Shown piece by piece: positions 43,679 to 51,909 of a DNA stretch of 64,000 nucleotides. The stretch's first letter is position 1. The number at the start of each line of letters is the position of its first letter. The DNA is from Methylovirgula sp. HY1 (GTDB lineage Bacteria; Pseudomonadota; Alphaproteobacteria; Rhizobiales; Beijerinckiaceae): contig NZ_CP073764.1 of NCBI RefSeq assembly GCF_019343105.1, positions 2,902,001 through 2,966,000 of the forward strand, written 5' to 3'. The position numbers and the translations under genes are program-made. The notes under the pieces were generated by a model. The model ran no database searches. It saw only the letters and a program-made list of their open reading frames with translations, and was not told the origin of the DNA.

Positions 43679-44638
43679 ATGCTTTCACGGACCGCAGATA
43701 GCCTCTATTGGTTTGCACGCTACATGGAGCGCGCCGATTTTCTGGCGCGCATCGTCGAGGCGACACGGCGTTTGGCAGCGCTGCCTAATATTTATGCAGG
43801 TTCTGGCACGGAATGGGAAAGCGCGCTCGAAGCCTCGGGGGCTGCCGCGGGATTTCGCAAGATCCATTCGGTCGTCAGTGAAGCCGAAGCGGTCGATTAT
43901 CTGACGTTCGCGCCGGATAATCCGTCATCGATCCGCAATTGCATCGAACTCGCTCGGACCAATGCGCGCTCCATCCGCACGGCTTTGACCGCGGAAATGT
44001 GGGACGTGATCAACAGCACCTGGATCGAGCTTAAGCGTTACGAGAAAAGCAACATCGGGCGCGGCCGTTATGACCGGGAAGAATCGACTTACTTTCTGGA
44101 ATTCGTCAAAAAAGCTTCGCTTGATTACGACGGCTCGGCGCATCGCACCATGCTGCGCAATGACAGCTATTGGTTTTCCCGTGTCGGTCTCTATATCGAG
44201 CGCGCCGACAATACAGCCCGCATTCTCGATGTAAAATATAACATTCTGCTGCCTGAAACGGAAAGCGTCGGCGGCTCGCTCGATTATTTCCAATGGGCCG
44301 CAATTCTCCGCGCCGTTTCAGCGTTGACCGCCTATCATTGGGTCTATCGCGAGAGCTTGAAACCCTGGCTTATTGCCGATTTGCTCATATTGCGGCCGGA
44401 AATGCCGCGTTCCCTCATCGGCTGCTATGAGAATATCGTCCGCTTCCTCGATGAAATCGCGCAAGCCTATGGCGCGCGCGGCCCGGCGCAGGAGCATGCG
44501 CATCGGGTGATGACGCGGCTGCAAAATGCATCGACCAAGGAAATTTTCGAACGCGGGCTGCACGAGTTCATCACGGCCTTCGTCGAAGATAACACGAAGC
44601 TCGGCACGACGATCTGCGAACAATATTTGTTCAATTGA
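43679..44638 (+). CDS. Alpha-E domain protein (DUF403)
   Basis: 319 residues from MLSRTADSLYWFARYMERADFLARIVEATRRLAAL, the alpha-E signature; GGAGG 3-8 bases upstream fixes ATG 43679. The protein is all-helical with ENARSIR-like EL(A)RTNARSIRTALTAEMWDVIN and FSRVGLYIERADNTARILDVKYN. It is the partner of the ATP-grasp protein; the pair is thought to act in peptide/amide ligation with an unknown product. Confidence 0.93.
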   Translation: MLSRTADSLYWFARYMERADFLARIVEATRRLAALPNIYAGSGTEWESALEASGAAAGFRKIHSVVSEAEAVDYLTFAPDNPSSIRNCIELARTNARSIRTALTAEMWDVINSTWIELKRYEKSNIGRGRYDREESTYFLEFVKKASLDYDGSAHRTMLRNDSYWFSRVGLYIERADNTARILDVKYNILLPETESVGGSLDYFQWAAILRAVSALTAYHWVYRESLKPWLIADLLILRPEMPRSLIGCYENIVRFLDEIAQAYGARGPAQEHAHRVMTRLQNASTKEIFERGLHEFITAFVEDNTKLGTTICEQYLFN

Positions 44639-44817
44639 AGTATTCGTCGGTCGTCATGGTATCTTGATGCGCTTCCTTCGATAAGTCGAGGGTAAAGCCT
44701 GTCGCGAACGGCGATGTGCCTCTCGGATCGCCGTCTGCAAGTAACAAATATTTTAAATTGCTCAGCTCGAACTGGTCTTGCAGCGGACGCGCATCTCCTA
44801 TTCAGTTGGCCGCGATT
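44639..44817. other. Region between the alpha-E gene and the composite repeat
   Basis: No gene seen. An AT-rich segment near 44745-44760 could be a promoter for the SxtJ cassette. Confidence 0.35.
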
Positions 44818-45000
44818 AAAGCATGTCCCAGAAATGTTGATCGACCTTTCTGTTATTTTGGACATCGGATATATCCGAGTTCTCACTTTTTAGACATCGG
44901 ATATATCCGATGTCTCATGGATGAGAACATGCTCCAGCTTATTGATTTGGAGCATGTTCCTGTCGATCGGGTGATTCCACCCGATCGGAAAACGCTGTAG
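44818..45000 (+). repeat. Composite palindromic repeat C-B-B-A
   Basis: Order: C module (44821-44856, GCATGTCCCAGAAATGTTG and a diverged second arm); B1 (44860-44883, hybrid of the two B variants); B2 (44892-44915, perfect 24-bp palindrome, AGACATCGGATA followed by its reverse complement); A module (44922-45000) with ATGCTCCAGCTTATTGATTT, then GATCGGGTG / CACCCGATC and GGAAAACGCT. B units start 32 bp apart, with spacer CACTTTTT. It lies 66 bases before the SxtJ-like gene. Confidence 0.9.
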
Positions 45001-45066
45001 ATGTGGCGCCAGCGGATGAACCGCTTACACGCGGAGGGACGTTTGACTTCAAATGGCGGGTCTCCC

Positions 45067-45489
45067 ATGCAAACGCATGAGACTGTTTCGAGTTTCCGCA
45101 AAGTCGAAATTGGGTCGAATCGAAAATTTGGGCTCGCATTCGGCGGGCTTTTTTGTCTGGTAGCGCTGGTGCCGCTGATCCATCATGGCGCGCTGCGATG
45201 GTGGGCGCTTCCGATCGCGGCCGCTTTCGTGCTGCTTGCTTTTTTTGCGCCGCATTTGTTGGCCCCCTTGAACCGGCTATGGTTCGCACTTGGGCTTGCT
45301 TTGAACAAAATCGTGAGTCCAGTTCTCATGGGCGTGCTGTTCTTTGGCGCAGTGGTGCCGATCGGCTGGTTGCTGCGCAAGCAAGGCGAGGATCTTTTGG
45401 CTTTGAAGCGCGTCCCGGAAGCCGAGACTTATTGGATCGCACGAGATCCGCCGGGCCCGGTGCCGGGCACCATGACGAAGCAGTTTTGA
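45067..45489 (+). CDS. SxtJ-family small membrane protein
   Basis: 140 residues from MQTHETVSSFRKVEIGSNRKFGLAFGGLFCLVALVPL. Three predicted membrane segments: LAFGGLFCLVALVPLIHHGA, LPIAAAFVLLAFFAPHLL and SPVLMGVLFFGAVVPIGWLL, with LNRLWFALGLALNKIVSP between the last two, and a polar tail YWIARDPPGPVPGTMTKQF. The segment RKFGLAFG plus the L-x-x-LNRxWFxLGxxLxKIV-P pattern is the SxtJ family pattern. In the saxitoxin cluster this protein (function unknown) sits beside carbamoyltransferase sxtI. Here it starts an operon with DUF5989 and a carbamoyltransferase. A longer frame from 45001 is not supported. Confidence 0.82.
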   Translation: MQTHETVSSFRKVEIGSNRKFGLAFGGLFCLVALVPLIHHGALRWWALPIAAAFVLLAFFAPHLLAPLNRLWFALGLALNKIVSPVLMGVLFFGAVVPIGWLLRKQGEDLLALKRVPEAETYWIARDPPGPVPGTMTKQF

Positions 45490-45500
45490 GGGACCGTTCT

Positions 45501-45650
45501 ATGTCGATTTTTGCCGAGCTTTTCGAGTTCTTGGGAACCCGAAAAAAATTCTGGTTATTGCCTTTGCTGGCGCTTTTCCTGGTCTTTGGCGGTCTGTTCG
45601 TCCTGAGCCAAGGCTCGGTCGTCGCCCCCTTCATCTATACTTTGTTCTGA
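45501..45650 (+). CDS. DUF5989 small membrane protein (SxtK-like)
   Basis: 49 residues, MSIFAELFEFLGTRKKFWLLPLLALFLVFGGLFVLSQGSVVAPFIYTLF. An N-terminal amphipathic segment with a KKFW turn and one membrane helix. GAGGGA lies 9-14 bases upstream of the ATG. It is 11 bases after the SxtJ-type gene and 11 bases before the carbamoyltransferase, so all three are probably one transcript. The small size and position match the protein that follows SxtJ in saxitoxin clusters; function unknown. Confidence 0.85.
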   Translation: MSIFAELFEFLGTRKKFWLLPLLALFLVFGGLFVLSQGSVVAPFIYTLF

Positions 45651-45661
45651 TCCGGTCCGGG

Positions 45662-47503
45662 ATGCTCGTTCTCGGCATTTCCGCCTTTTACCATGATAGC
45701 GCCGCCGCGTTGATCCGCGACGGCGAGATCGTCGCTGCGGCTCAGGAAGAAAGATTCACGCGCAAGAAACAGGATCCGAGCTTTCCGAAAAATGCGATTC
45801 TCTTTTGTCTTGCGGCGGCCAATGTAAGCGGCGGCGAGATCGATCGAATCATCTTCTATGAAAAGCCCTTTCTGAAATTCGAGCGGCTCATCGAAACCTA
45901 TCTCGCCTTCGCGCCGCGCGGCTTTACGTCGTTCCGCAAGGCCATGCCGCTATGGATCGGGGAAAAGCTGTTTCAGCGCGATCTCTTGCTGCGCGAGTTG
46001 AAGGCGCTCGATCCGGCGCTCGGCGACAAGACCAAACTCGGCTTCAGCGAACATCATTTTTCGCATGCGGCCTCCGCCTATTTTCCATCGCCCTTCGACT
46101 CGGCGCTCGTCTTGACGATGGATGGTGTCGGTGAATGGACGACGACGTCGGCTGCGATCGGCCGCGGCAATGATCTGCAGATCATCAAGGAGATCCGCTT
46201 CCCACATTCGCTCGGGCTTCTCTATTCGGCCTTCACTTATTACGCCGGATTCAAAGTCAATTCCGGGGAATATAAGGTCATGGGCCTGGCGCCCTATGGC
46301 GTGCCGAAATATGCGCGGATGATCCTCGACCATCTGATCGATGTAAAGCCCGACGGTTCGTTCAAGCTGAACCTCGATTATTTTTCCTTCTGCACCGGCC
46401 TGACAATGGTCGATCGGCGCTTCGACGCGCTTTTCGGAGTTGCGCCGCGTCGGCCCGACCAACCGCTCGAGCAGCGGCACATGGATTTCGCCGCGTCGAT
46501 CCAGGCGGTGACGGAAGAGGTGGTGCTGCGGCTCACCCGTTCGCTGGCGGCGGAGACCGGCGAGAAAAATCTCTGCCTGGCCGGCGGCGTTGCGCTGAAT
46601 TGCGTGGCCAATGGCAAGGTGCTGCGCGATGGTCGGTTCGATGCGATCTTCGTGCAACCGGCAGCCGGTGATGCCGGCGGCGCTTTGGGGGCAGCGCTCG
46701 CCGCCTATTATGAAGGGCCCAGCGAGAAAGGCCGCGGGCGGAGTGCCAAGCGGGCCGACGCCATGCGGGGCAGCTATCTCGGCCCCTCTTACACGCAGGA
46801 CGATATAGAACGGCGGCTGCAAGCCGTCGGCGCTGTATATAGAACGGTCGATGACGCGTTGCTGATCGAAGAGACGGCCGCGGCGCTGGCCAATGGCCAA
46901 GCGGTCGGCTGGCATCAGGGTCGGATGGAGTTTGGACCACGCGCCCTCGGTGCGCGCTCAATTCTTGCCGATCCGCGTTCGCCGACGATGCAAAAACTGC
47001 TCAATCTCAAGGTCAAATATCGCGAGAGCTTCCGCCCCTTCGCGCCATCGGTCTTGCGCGAACGTGTCGCCGATTGGTTCGAGATCGACGTCGACTCGCC
47101 TTACATGCTGCTCGTCGCCGATGTGAAAGCCTCACACTGCCGCAAGATGACCGAAGAGGAGGAGGGACTTTTCGGCATAGACAAGCTGAATGTGCTGCGC
47201 GCCGACATTCCGGCTGTTACGCATGTCGATTATTCGGCCCGTATCCAGACCGTTCATAAGGACACCAACCCGCGCTATCATGCCTTGATCACCCAGTTCG
47301 AGGCCTTGACCGGGTGTCCGGTGCTCGTGAATACCAGCTTCAACGTGCGCGGCGAACCGATCGTCTGCACGCCCGAGGATGCGTTCGCCTGTTTTATGGG
47401 TACGGAACTCGACTTTCTCGCGGTGGGCAACTGCATTCTCCATAAAGAGGAACAGAACCCCGGCCTGGCACGTGATTACAAACACGCTTTCGAACTCGAC
47501 TGA
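45662..47503 (+). CDS. Carbamoyltransferase of the NodU/TobZ/CmcH type
   Basis: 613 residues. Transfers a carbamoyl group from carbamoyl phosphate, via carbamoyl-adenylate, to a hydroxyl of a small molecule or glycan. N-terminal Kae1-like half: LGISAFYHDSAAALIRDGEIVAAAQEERFTRKK; metal motif EHHFSHAASAYFPSPF; LTMDGVGEWTTTS; nucleotide motif LCLAGGVALNCVANG. C-terminal YrdC-like half: WHQGRMEFGPRALGARSILADPR and CPVLVNTSFNVRGEPIVCTPEDA. All expected catalytic segments are present. The acceptor is unknown; the SxtJ/DUF5989 partners and following SGNH genes point to an envelope or secreted product. Confidence 0.95.
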   Translation: MLVLGISAFYHDSAAALIRDGEIVAAAQEERFTRKKQDPSFPKNAILFCLAAANVSGGEIDRIIFYEKPFLKFERLIETYLAFAPRGFTSFRKAMPLWIGEKLFQRDLLLRELKALDPALGDKTKLGFSEHHFSHAASAYFPSPFDSALVLTMDGVGEWTTTSAAIGRGNDLQIIKEIRFPHSLGLLYSAFTYYAGFKVNSGEYKVMGLAPYGVPKYARMILDHLIDVKPDGSFKLNLDYFSFCTGLTMVDRRFDALFGVAPRRPDQPLEQRHMDFAASIQAVTEEVVLRLTRSLAAETGEKNLCLAGGVALNCVANGKVLRDGRFDAIFVQPAAGDAGGALGAALAAYYEGPSEKGRGRSAKRADAMRGSYLGPSYTQDDIERRLQAVGAVYRTVDDALLIEETAAALANGQAVGWHQGRMEFGPRALGARSILADPRSPTMQKLLNLKVKYRESFRPFAPSVLRERVADWFEIDVDSPYMLLVADVKASHCRKMTEEEEGLFGIDKLNVLRADIPAVTHVDYSARIQTVHKDTNPRYHALITQFEALTGCPVLVNTSFNVRGEPIVCTPEDAFACFMGTELDFLAVGNCILHKEEQNPGLARDYKHAFELD

Positions 47504-47566
47504 GCGATGCCGTTGCGCCCGCCGCAAAGCGAGCATAGGTCGGTTTGACAATTTCTTCGGTGCCCA

Positions 47567-48751
47567 ATGTCCAATGTCTCACGACGCCGCCTCATTATTT
47601 TTTTCGTCGTTCCGGCAAGCATTTTTCTTATCGCCTATGTCGTGACCATCATTCCCTATTTGAAATATACGCGCGGCATCTATGAATTCCTGGCCTTTCT
47701 GCTCGTTGCGGATTTGGCCGCGGCGCTTTCCGGCAAATGGCGCGATGCCGCCATCATCGCAGCGACGCTCGTTTTTGGGCTCGCTACGACCGAACTCGTC
47801 TGCGCTGCCTTCGAGGCCAATCCACCGATAACCGCGCGCGGATTCGCTGCTGCGCGTCCGATCTTGGGCTGGGGGCCTTCCGCGCCCGGCGTCTATCACA
47901 GCTCGGAAACGGGGTGGGGCGGCATCAAGATCTATGACGTCGATTACAGGATCGATCAGCATCTGTTGCGCCGAACCTTTTCGGCGGCGACCGGACCGAC
48001 CGTCGCTTTCTTCGGCGATTCGATGACGTTCGGCCAAGGCCTCGAAGATTCCCAGACTTTGCCGCAGGACTTTGCCGACCTCAACGCGCGCAAGACGCGG
48101 GTTCTGAATTTTGGCTTCCCCGGCTATGGCCCGCAGCAATTCCTGCGGGCGCTCGAAACCGGGATGTTCGATCCGCTTCTGTCAAACACGAAGACCTTCG
48201 TTTACGAGACCGCGGCTTGGCATGCCGAGCGCGCCTCATGTCTGGCGGGCTTCATGGCGCGGGCGCCGCGCTATGAATTGCGCAATGGCAAGCTGATTTA
48301 TGTCGGGACTTGCAGCGAGGGATTGAAGCGGGTCTTCCGCGATATCTTCATGAATGGCGCCGCTTATAATCGTTTGATTGCGCCTTTTGCGAATGCCGTC
48401 GGGCCGGCCGATATCAAAATCTATCTCGCCGAATTGCAGCGCTGTGCAGAGCTGGTCAAACAGAAATATAACGGCCGGCTCGTGATTGTTTATCTTGCCG
48501 GGAACGCCAAATATCTGGCGAAAACCGGCTTCACCGATGCGATGATCGAAGAGCGATTGCGGCATGCGGGCATGGACGTGATCGATGCGACGCTTTCGCC
48601 GAAAGATTTCCCCCCCGGAACTCTGTTCAAGATCCCAGGTGACGGCCATCCGACCGCGATCGCCAATCGCGCCCGCGCTGCGATGCTACAGCAGTTTCTC
48701 TCTGTTGCGCCCGCGGGCACGTCCAAATCTACGGACATAACCTTGAAATAG
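47567..48751 (+). CDS. Membrane-anchored SGNH/GDSL-like protein
   Basis: 394 residues. N-terminal membrane segments (LIIFFVVPASIFLIAYVVTIIPYL and residues 45-80) precede a periplasmic SGNH fold. Block I FFGDSMTFGQGL (Ser), a Gly segment NFGFPGYGPQQFLRALE and block V GDGHPTAIAN (Asp/His) are present. The expected block III Asn segment is replaced by ETAAWHAERASC. Probably an acyl-ester hydrolase or O-acyltransferase. It is 63 bases after the carbamoyltransferase on the same strand, so it may belong to that operon. A paralogue faces it at 48778-50040. Confidence 0.85.
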   Translation: MSNVSRRRLIIFFVVPASIFLIAYVVTIIPYLKYTRGIYEFLAFLLVADLAAALSGKWRDAAIIAATLVFGLATTELVCAAFEANPPITARGFAAARPILGWGPSAPGVYHSSETGWGGIKIYDVDYRIDQHLLRRTFSAATGPTVAFFGDSMTFGQGLEDSQTLPQDFADLNARKTRVLNFGFPGYGPQQFLRALETGMFDPLLSNTKTFVYETAAWHAERASCLAGFMARAPRYELRNGKLIYVGTCSEGLKRVFRDIFMNGAAYNRLIAPFANAVGPADIKIYLAELQRCAELVKQKYNGRLVIVYLAGNAKYLAKTGFTDAMIEERLRHAGMDVIDATLSPKDFPPGTLFKIPGDGHPTAIANRARAAMLQQFLSVAPAGTSKSTDITLK

Positions 48752-48777
48752 CGCGGCCAGCACGTCGCGCTTGCCGC

Positions 48778-50040
48778 TCATTCGCGCATGGCGTGGTGGG
48801 GTTGGTCGGCTGGTTGCGTTGCCAAAACTGCGGCGAGATGCTGCGCGATGTAATTTTTGATAATCGCGGCGCGAAGTTGATTGGCATAGGCCGTCGGATG
48901 ACCATCGCCCGGAATTCGGATCTTGGCATCGATCGAGTCATGTTCCGGTCCATGCGTGATATTGGGCCCTCCCGCCATGGCTTTTGAAATCCAGGCGGCT
49001 TCTTGATGCGCGAGTGTCACATCGACGACCGTGGCGCCGCCGTCGCGCAGGCGTTTGATGATCTCGTCATTGGTGAAGCCGGTCGGGCGAAGATAGGATT
49101 CCGACACGCGCAGATAGGGAATGAGCGTCGGCACCCCATATTTCTCTTTGGCGAGCTGCGTCGCCGCGACCAAGATGCGGATATAGAGATCCATATCGGC
49201 ACGATTGAGCTGATCGAGACGAGGCTCGATATAGGCGCGATAGAAATTCGTGTGCTCCATCCATTCCCGCGCCCATAGGGCAGCGCCTGCGAGGCATTGG
49301 CCTTTGTAGACGACCTTGCCATTTTCGTAGGCGTAGCGCGGCCCATACAAAACCCAGGAGGCTTTGCAGGAGGTGCGTTGTGCATGCCAGGGCGCAGTCA
49401 GAAAGACAAAGAGCTTCGGCTGCGGACCAATGACCTTATCGTACCGGCCGGTTTGCAACTCGCGCAAAAACTGCTGCGGTCCATAGCCCGAAAAGGCGAT
49501 GTTGAGCACTCGCATCTTGCGGTCGATCGCATTGGCGAAAGCTTGCGGCAGAGTGTCGGCATCATTCAGCCCCTCGCCGAATGTGAACGAGTCGCCGAAA
49601 AAGGCGATGGTCCCGCAGCGCGCGCAGGACTGCGTCTTGCGCAGCAGATCGGAATCGATCGTGTAGACCACATTATAGATGATCCGACTTGTCTCCGGAT
49701 CGATCTTCTCGGCGTGAAAGCGTCCTGGATGGCTGGGCCCCCAGCCGAGCACGGGCTCGCGCGCACCAAACCCCTGCGTCGTCTTTAGAACAGGGGGTGG
49801 CGCGCGAAGATCGCTTGCCGCCTCGATGAGGACGAGGCCGAAGGCAAGCGAGGTCAGCATGAGCATGAAGTCGCGCAGCTTGCCGCGCAGAAGGGAGGTC
49901 ACATCGACAAGCAGGAGCACAAGCAGAAAAAACGTCGCGAGCCGAAACAGGTTGAAGGGCCGCTGCGTTTCCAAAAACGCAATGCCGGCGAGCAGAATCG
50001 GGAGCGCGGCGAGACGCAATGCAGGGACGGGTTTGGCCAT
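48778..50040 (-). CDS. SGNH/GDSL-like membrane protein, paralogue of the preceding gene
   Basis: 420 residues, convergent with its paralogue (26 bases between stops). N-terminal membrane segments (LAALPILLAGIAFL, LATFFLLVLLLVDV, LMLTSLAFGLVLIEAA). The domain pattern matches: LGWGPSHPGRFH, FFGDSFTFGEGL, NIAFSGYGPQQFLRELQ, TAPWHAQRTSC and IPGDGHPTAYANQLRAAI. Three more conserved blocks are shared with the other copy. An extra insert (KAMAGGPNITHGPEHDSIDAK) lies before block V. The two genes most likely arose by inverted duplication; function unknown. Confidence 0.85.
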   Translation of the reverse strand: MAKPVPALRLAALPILLAGIAFLETQRPFNLFRLATFFLLVLLLVDVTSLLRGKLRDFMLMLTSLAFGLVLIEAASDLRAPPPVLKTTQGFGAREPVLGWGPSHPGRFHAEKIDPETSRIIYNVVYTIDSDLLRKTQSCARCGTIAFFGDSFTFGEGLNDADTLPQAFANAIDRKMRVLNIAFSGYGPQQFLRELQTGRYDKVIGPQPKLFVFLTAPWHAQRTSCKASWVLYGPRYAYENGKVVYKGQCLAGAALWAREWMEHTNFYRAYIEPRLDQLNRADMDLYIRILVAATQLAKEKYGVPTLIPYLRVSESYLRPTGFTNDEIIKRLRDGGATVVDVTLAHQEAAWISKAMAGGPNITHGPEHDSIDAKIRIPGDGHPTAYANQLRAAIIKNYIAQHLAAVLATQPADQPHHAMRE

Positions 50041-50107
50041 CGGCAGATCCGTTCTCGAGGACGCAAGAGCGACGGCACCATAAAGCCTGGCTGCCTATAG
50101 GCCAAAG

Positions 50108-50145
50108 GCTCTAGAGCGTGTCTTGGAAAAGTTGATCGACCTTCC
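50108..50145 (+). repeat. Diverged C-module fragment
   Basis: CTAGAGCGTGTCTTGGAAAAGTTGATCGACC (given as two parts: CTAGAGCGTGTCTTGG and AAAAGTTGATCGACC). It matches the C module at 44821 (GATCGACC shared) and the 60.3 kb copy (GGAAAAGTTGA shared). The second stem arm is eroded. Confidence 0.6.
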
Positions 50146-50307
50146 TGATAAGGACCTGTTCCATGCAGTGTTTCATCGGCCGCATCCGCGCCCGGAAATG
50201 AACAAGGGCGCGGTCGGGTCGGCCCGCGAATTTCTGCGGCGCGCCGGAATCACGCCTGATCAACATCTTTGACAAAACGCGATTCGCGCGCAGGGAGCGC
50301 CGGCTCC

Positions 50308-51426
50308 TCACACCCGCATCGGCATCAGTACGTAGAGCGCCGCCGCGCCCTCGCGATCGAGCACGAGCGTCGGCGAACCGGGATCGGCGAGCTTGAACAG
50401 CGCCGTATCGCCGTCGAGCTGCCCGGTAATCTCAAGGAGATAGCGGGCATTGAAGCCGATCTCCAGCGGCGGCCCGTCATAATCGACTTCGAGCTCTTCG
50501 ACGGCCGAGCCGGAATCGGGATTGGTCACCGACAAGGTGAGCTTGCCGTCCGCCATCGCAAGCTTGACCGCACGACCGCGCTCCGAGGATATGGTCGAGA
50601 CGCGATCGACCGCATTGGCGAAGGGACCGCGCTCGACCACGAGCTGCTTGTCGTTGGCTGTCGGGATGACGCGCGTGTAATCCGGAAATGTCCCGTCGAT
50701 GAGCTTCGTCGTCAGCACGACTTCGCCGAAGCTGAAGCGCGCTTTGGTCGGCGACAGCTCGACCGAAATCGTCTGATCGAGATCTTCGACGAGCTTTTGC
50801 ACCTCGCTTACCGCTTTGCGCGGGATGATGATACCGGGCATGCCGGACGAACCCGCCGGCGCCGCAATCTCGACCCGCGCCAGCCGGTGGCCGTCGGTCG
50901 CGACGGCGCGCAGCATCACATGGCCGTCAGCCTCGACCGAGTGGACATAGATGCCGTTCAGATAATAGCGGGTTTCCTCGGTCGAGATCGCAAATTGGGT
51001 TTTGTCGATCAGCTTCTTGAGCTCGGCCGCGGGGAGCGCGAAGCGATGGCTGAATTCGCCGGCGGCGAGATCGGGAAAATCGCTTTCGGGCAATGCTTGA
51101 AGGGTGAAGCGCGAGCGGCCGGATCGCAGCAGCAACTGCGCCATATCCTTGCCGCCTTCGAGCGAGACCTGAGCGCCGTCGGGCAATTTGCGGACGATGT
51201 CATAAAGAATATGCGCCGGCAGCGTGGTGGCGCCCGCCTGGGTGACATCGGCCGGAACGCGTTCCGTCACTTCGAGATCGAGATCGGTCGCTTTGAGCAG
51301 CAGCGAATGCCCATCGGCGGCGACGAGGACATTGGACAGGATCGGAATGGTCGTCCGCCGCTCCACGACGCGGTGAACATGGCCGAGGGCTTTCAATAGC
51401 GCGCTTCTTTCGAGGGTGACGTGCAT
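50308..51426 (-). CDS. dnaN: DNA polymerase III beta sliding clamp
   Basis: 372 residues. Ring clamp that tethers Pol III to DNA. Three repeated clamp domains: MHVTLERSALLKALGHVHRVVERRTTIPILSNVLVAA, VSLEGGKDMAQLLLRSGRSRFTLQALPESDFP and YLLEITGQLDGDTALFKLADPGSPTLVLDREGAAALYVLMPMRV. The ATG at 51426 is the family start. dnaA and recF are not adjacent here. It is isolated, transcribed towards the SGNH gene; the region upstream (51427-51909) shows no recognised promoter. Confidence 0.97.
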   Translation of the reverse strand: MHVTLERSALLKALGHVHRVVERRTTIPILSNVLVAADGHSLLLKATDLDLEVTERVPADVTQAGATTLPAHILYDIVRKLPDGAQVSLEGGKDMAQLLLRSGRSRFTLQALPESDFPDLAAGEFSHRFALPAAELKKLIDKTQFAISTEETRYYLNGIYVHSVEADGHVMLRAVATDGHRLARVEIAAPAGSSGMPGIIIPRKAVSEVQKLVEDLDQTISVELSPTKARFSFGEVVLTTKLIDGTFPDYTRVIPTANDKQLVVERGPFANAVDRVSTISSERGRAVKLAMADGKLTLSVTNPDSGSAVEELEVDYDGPPLEIGFNARYLLEITGQLDGDTALFKLADPGSPTLVLDREGAAALYVLMPMRV

Positions 51427-51909
51427 AGCCTATCCAGATGTCGCCGATCGAGCCCGGCGCGCTGCCGAAGCTACGATTTGGTCATGGTCCGCCCCGACCT
51501 TCGCCACTGCCAAGGGCAATGACACGAAAATGCCTGCCACTCACAGACGGAGGGGCTGATTTCATTCAGTCGGGGGCGCGACTTTGGCGCGGCTATGGGT
51601 AAATCGCAAGCGCTCGCGGCCGCAATGCCCAGCTTTTCGCAAAGATTTGCCCGAAAGTCTGGCGAGAGCTTCCATCGCCAACCCGCGGGTCCCGACGGCA
51701 TCGCGCCGCCGGTCGTATCGGGTGCCTGCCGTGGCGGCCATTTGGCACTTTACGCGGCTTTAAGCGGAGCTGCCCTAGGCTTCGACCGACCCGGCCGATG
51801 ACATGCCCGGGTTCGGCAGTCGCTAGGGACGCCTCGAACTCAACGATTCAGAGCGTTTCGGAGCCCGCCCGGCGGCTTGCCCATACTCTGACAGGAACGG
51901 CGCGGCAGA
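51427..51909. other. Divergent region between dnaN and the PBP1A gene
   Basis: 483 bases with no gene or repeat I recognise. It should hold both promoters. I saw no DnaA-box cluster or other origin-like feature. Confidence 0.4.

Noticed and set aside
44860-44915. CRISPR array reading of the periodic B palindromes
   Set aside because: Only two or three units with an 8-bp spacer that is nearly identical between units and no cas genes; a composite palindromic repeat fits better.
50269-51399. 376-codon plus-strand open frame
   Set aside because: Antisense to dnaN.
51427-51909. Replication origin next to dnaN
   Set aside because: dnaA and recF are absent and no cluster of DnaA boxes is seen.
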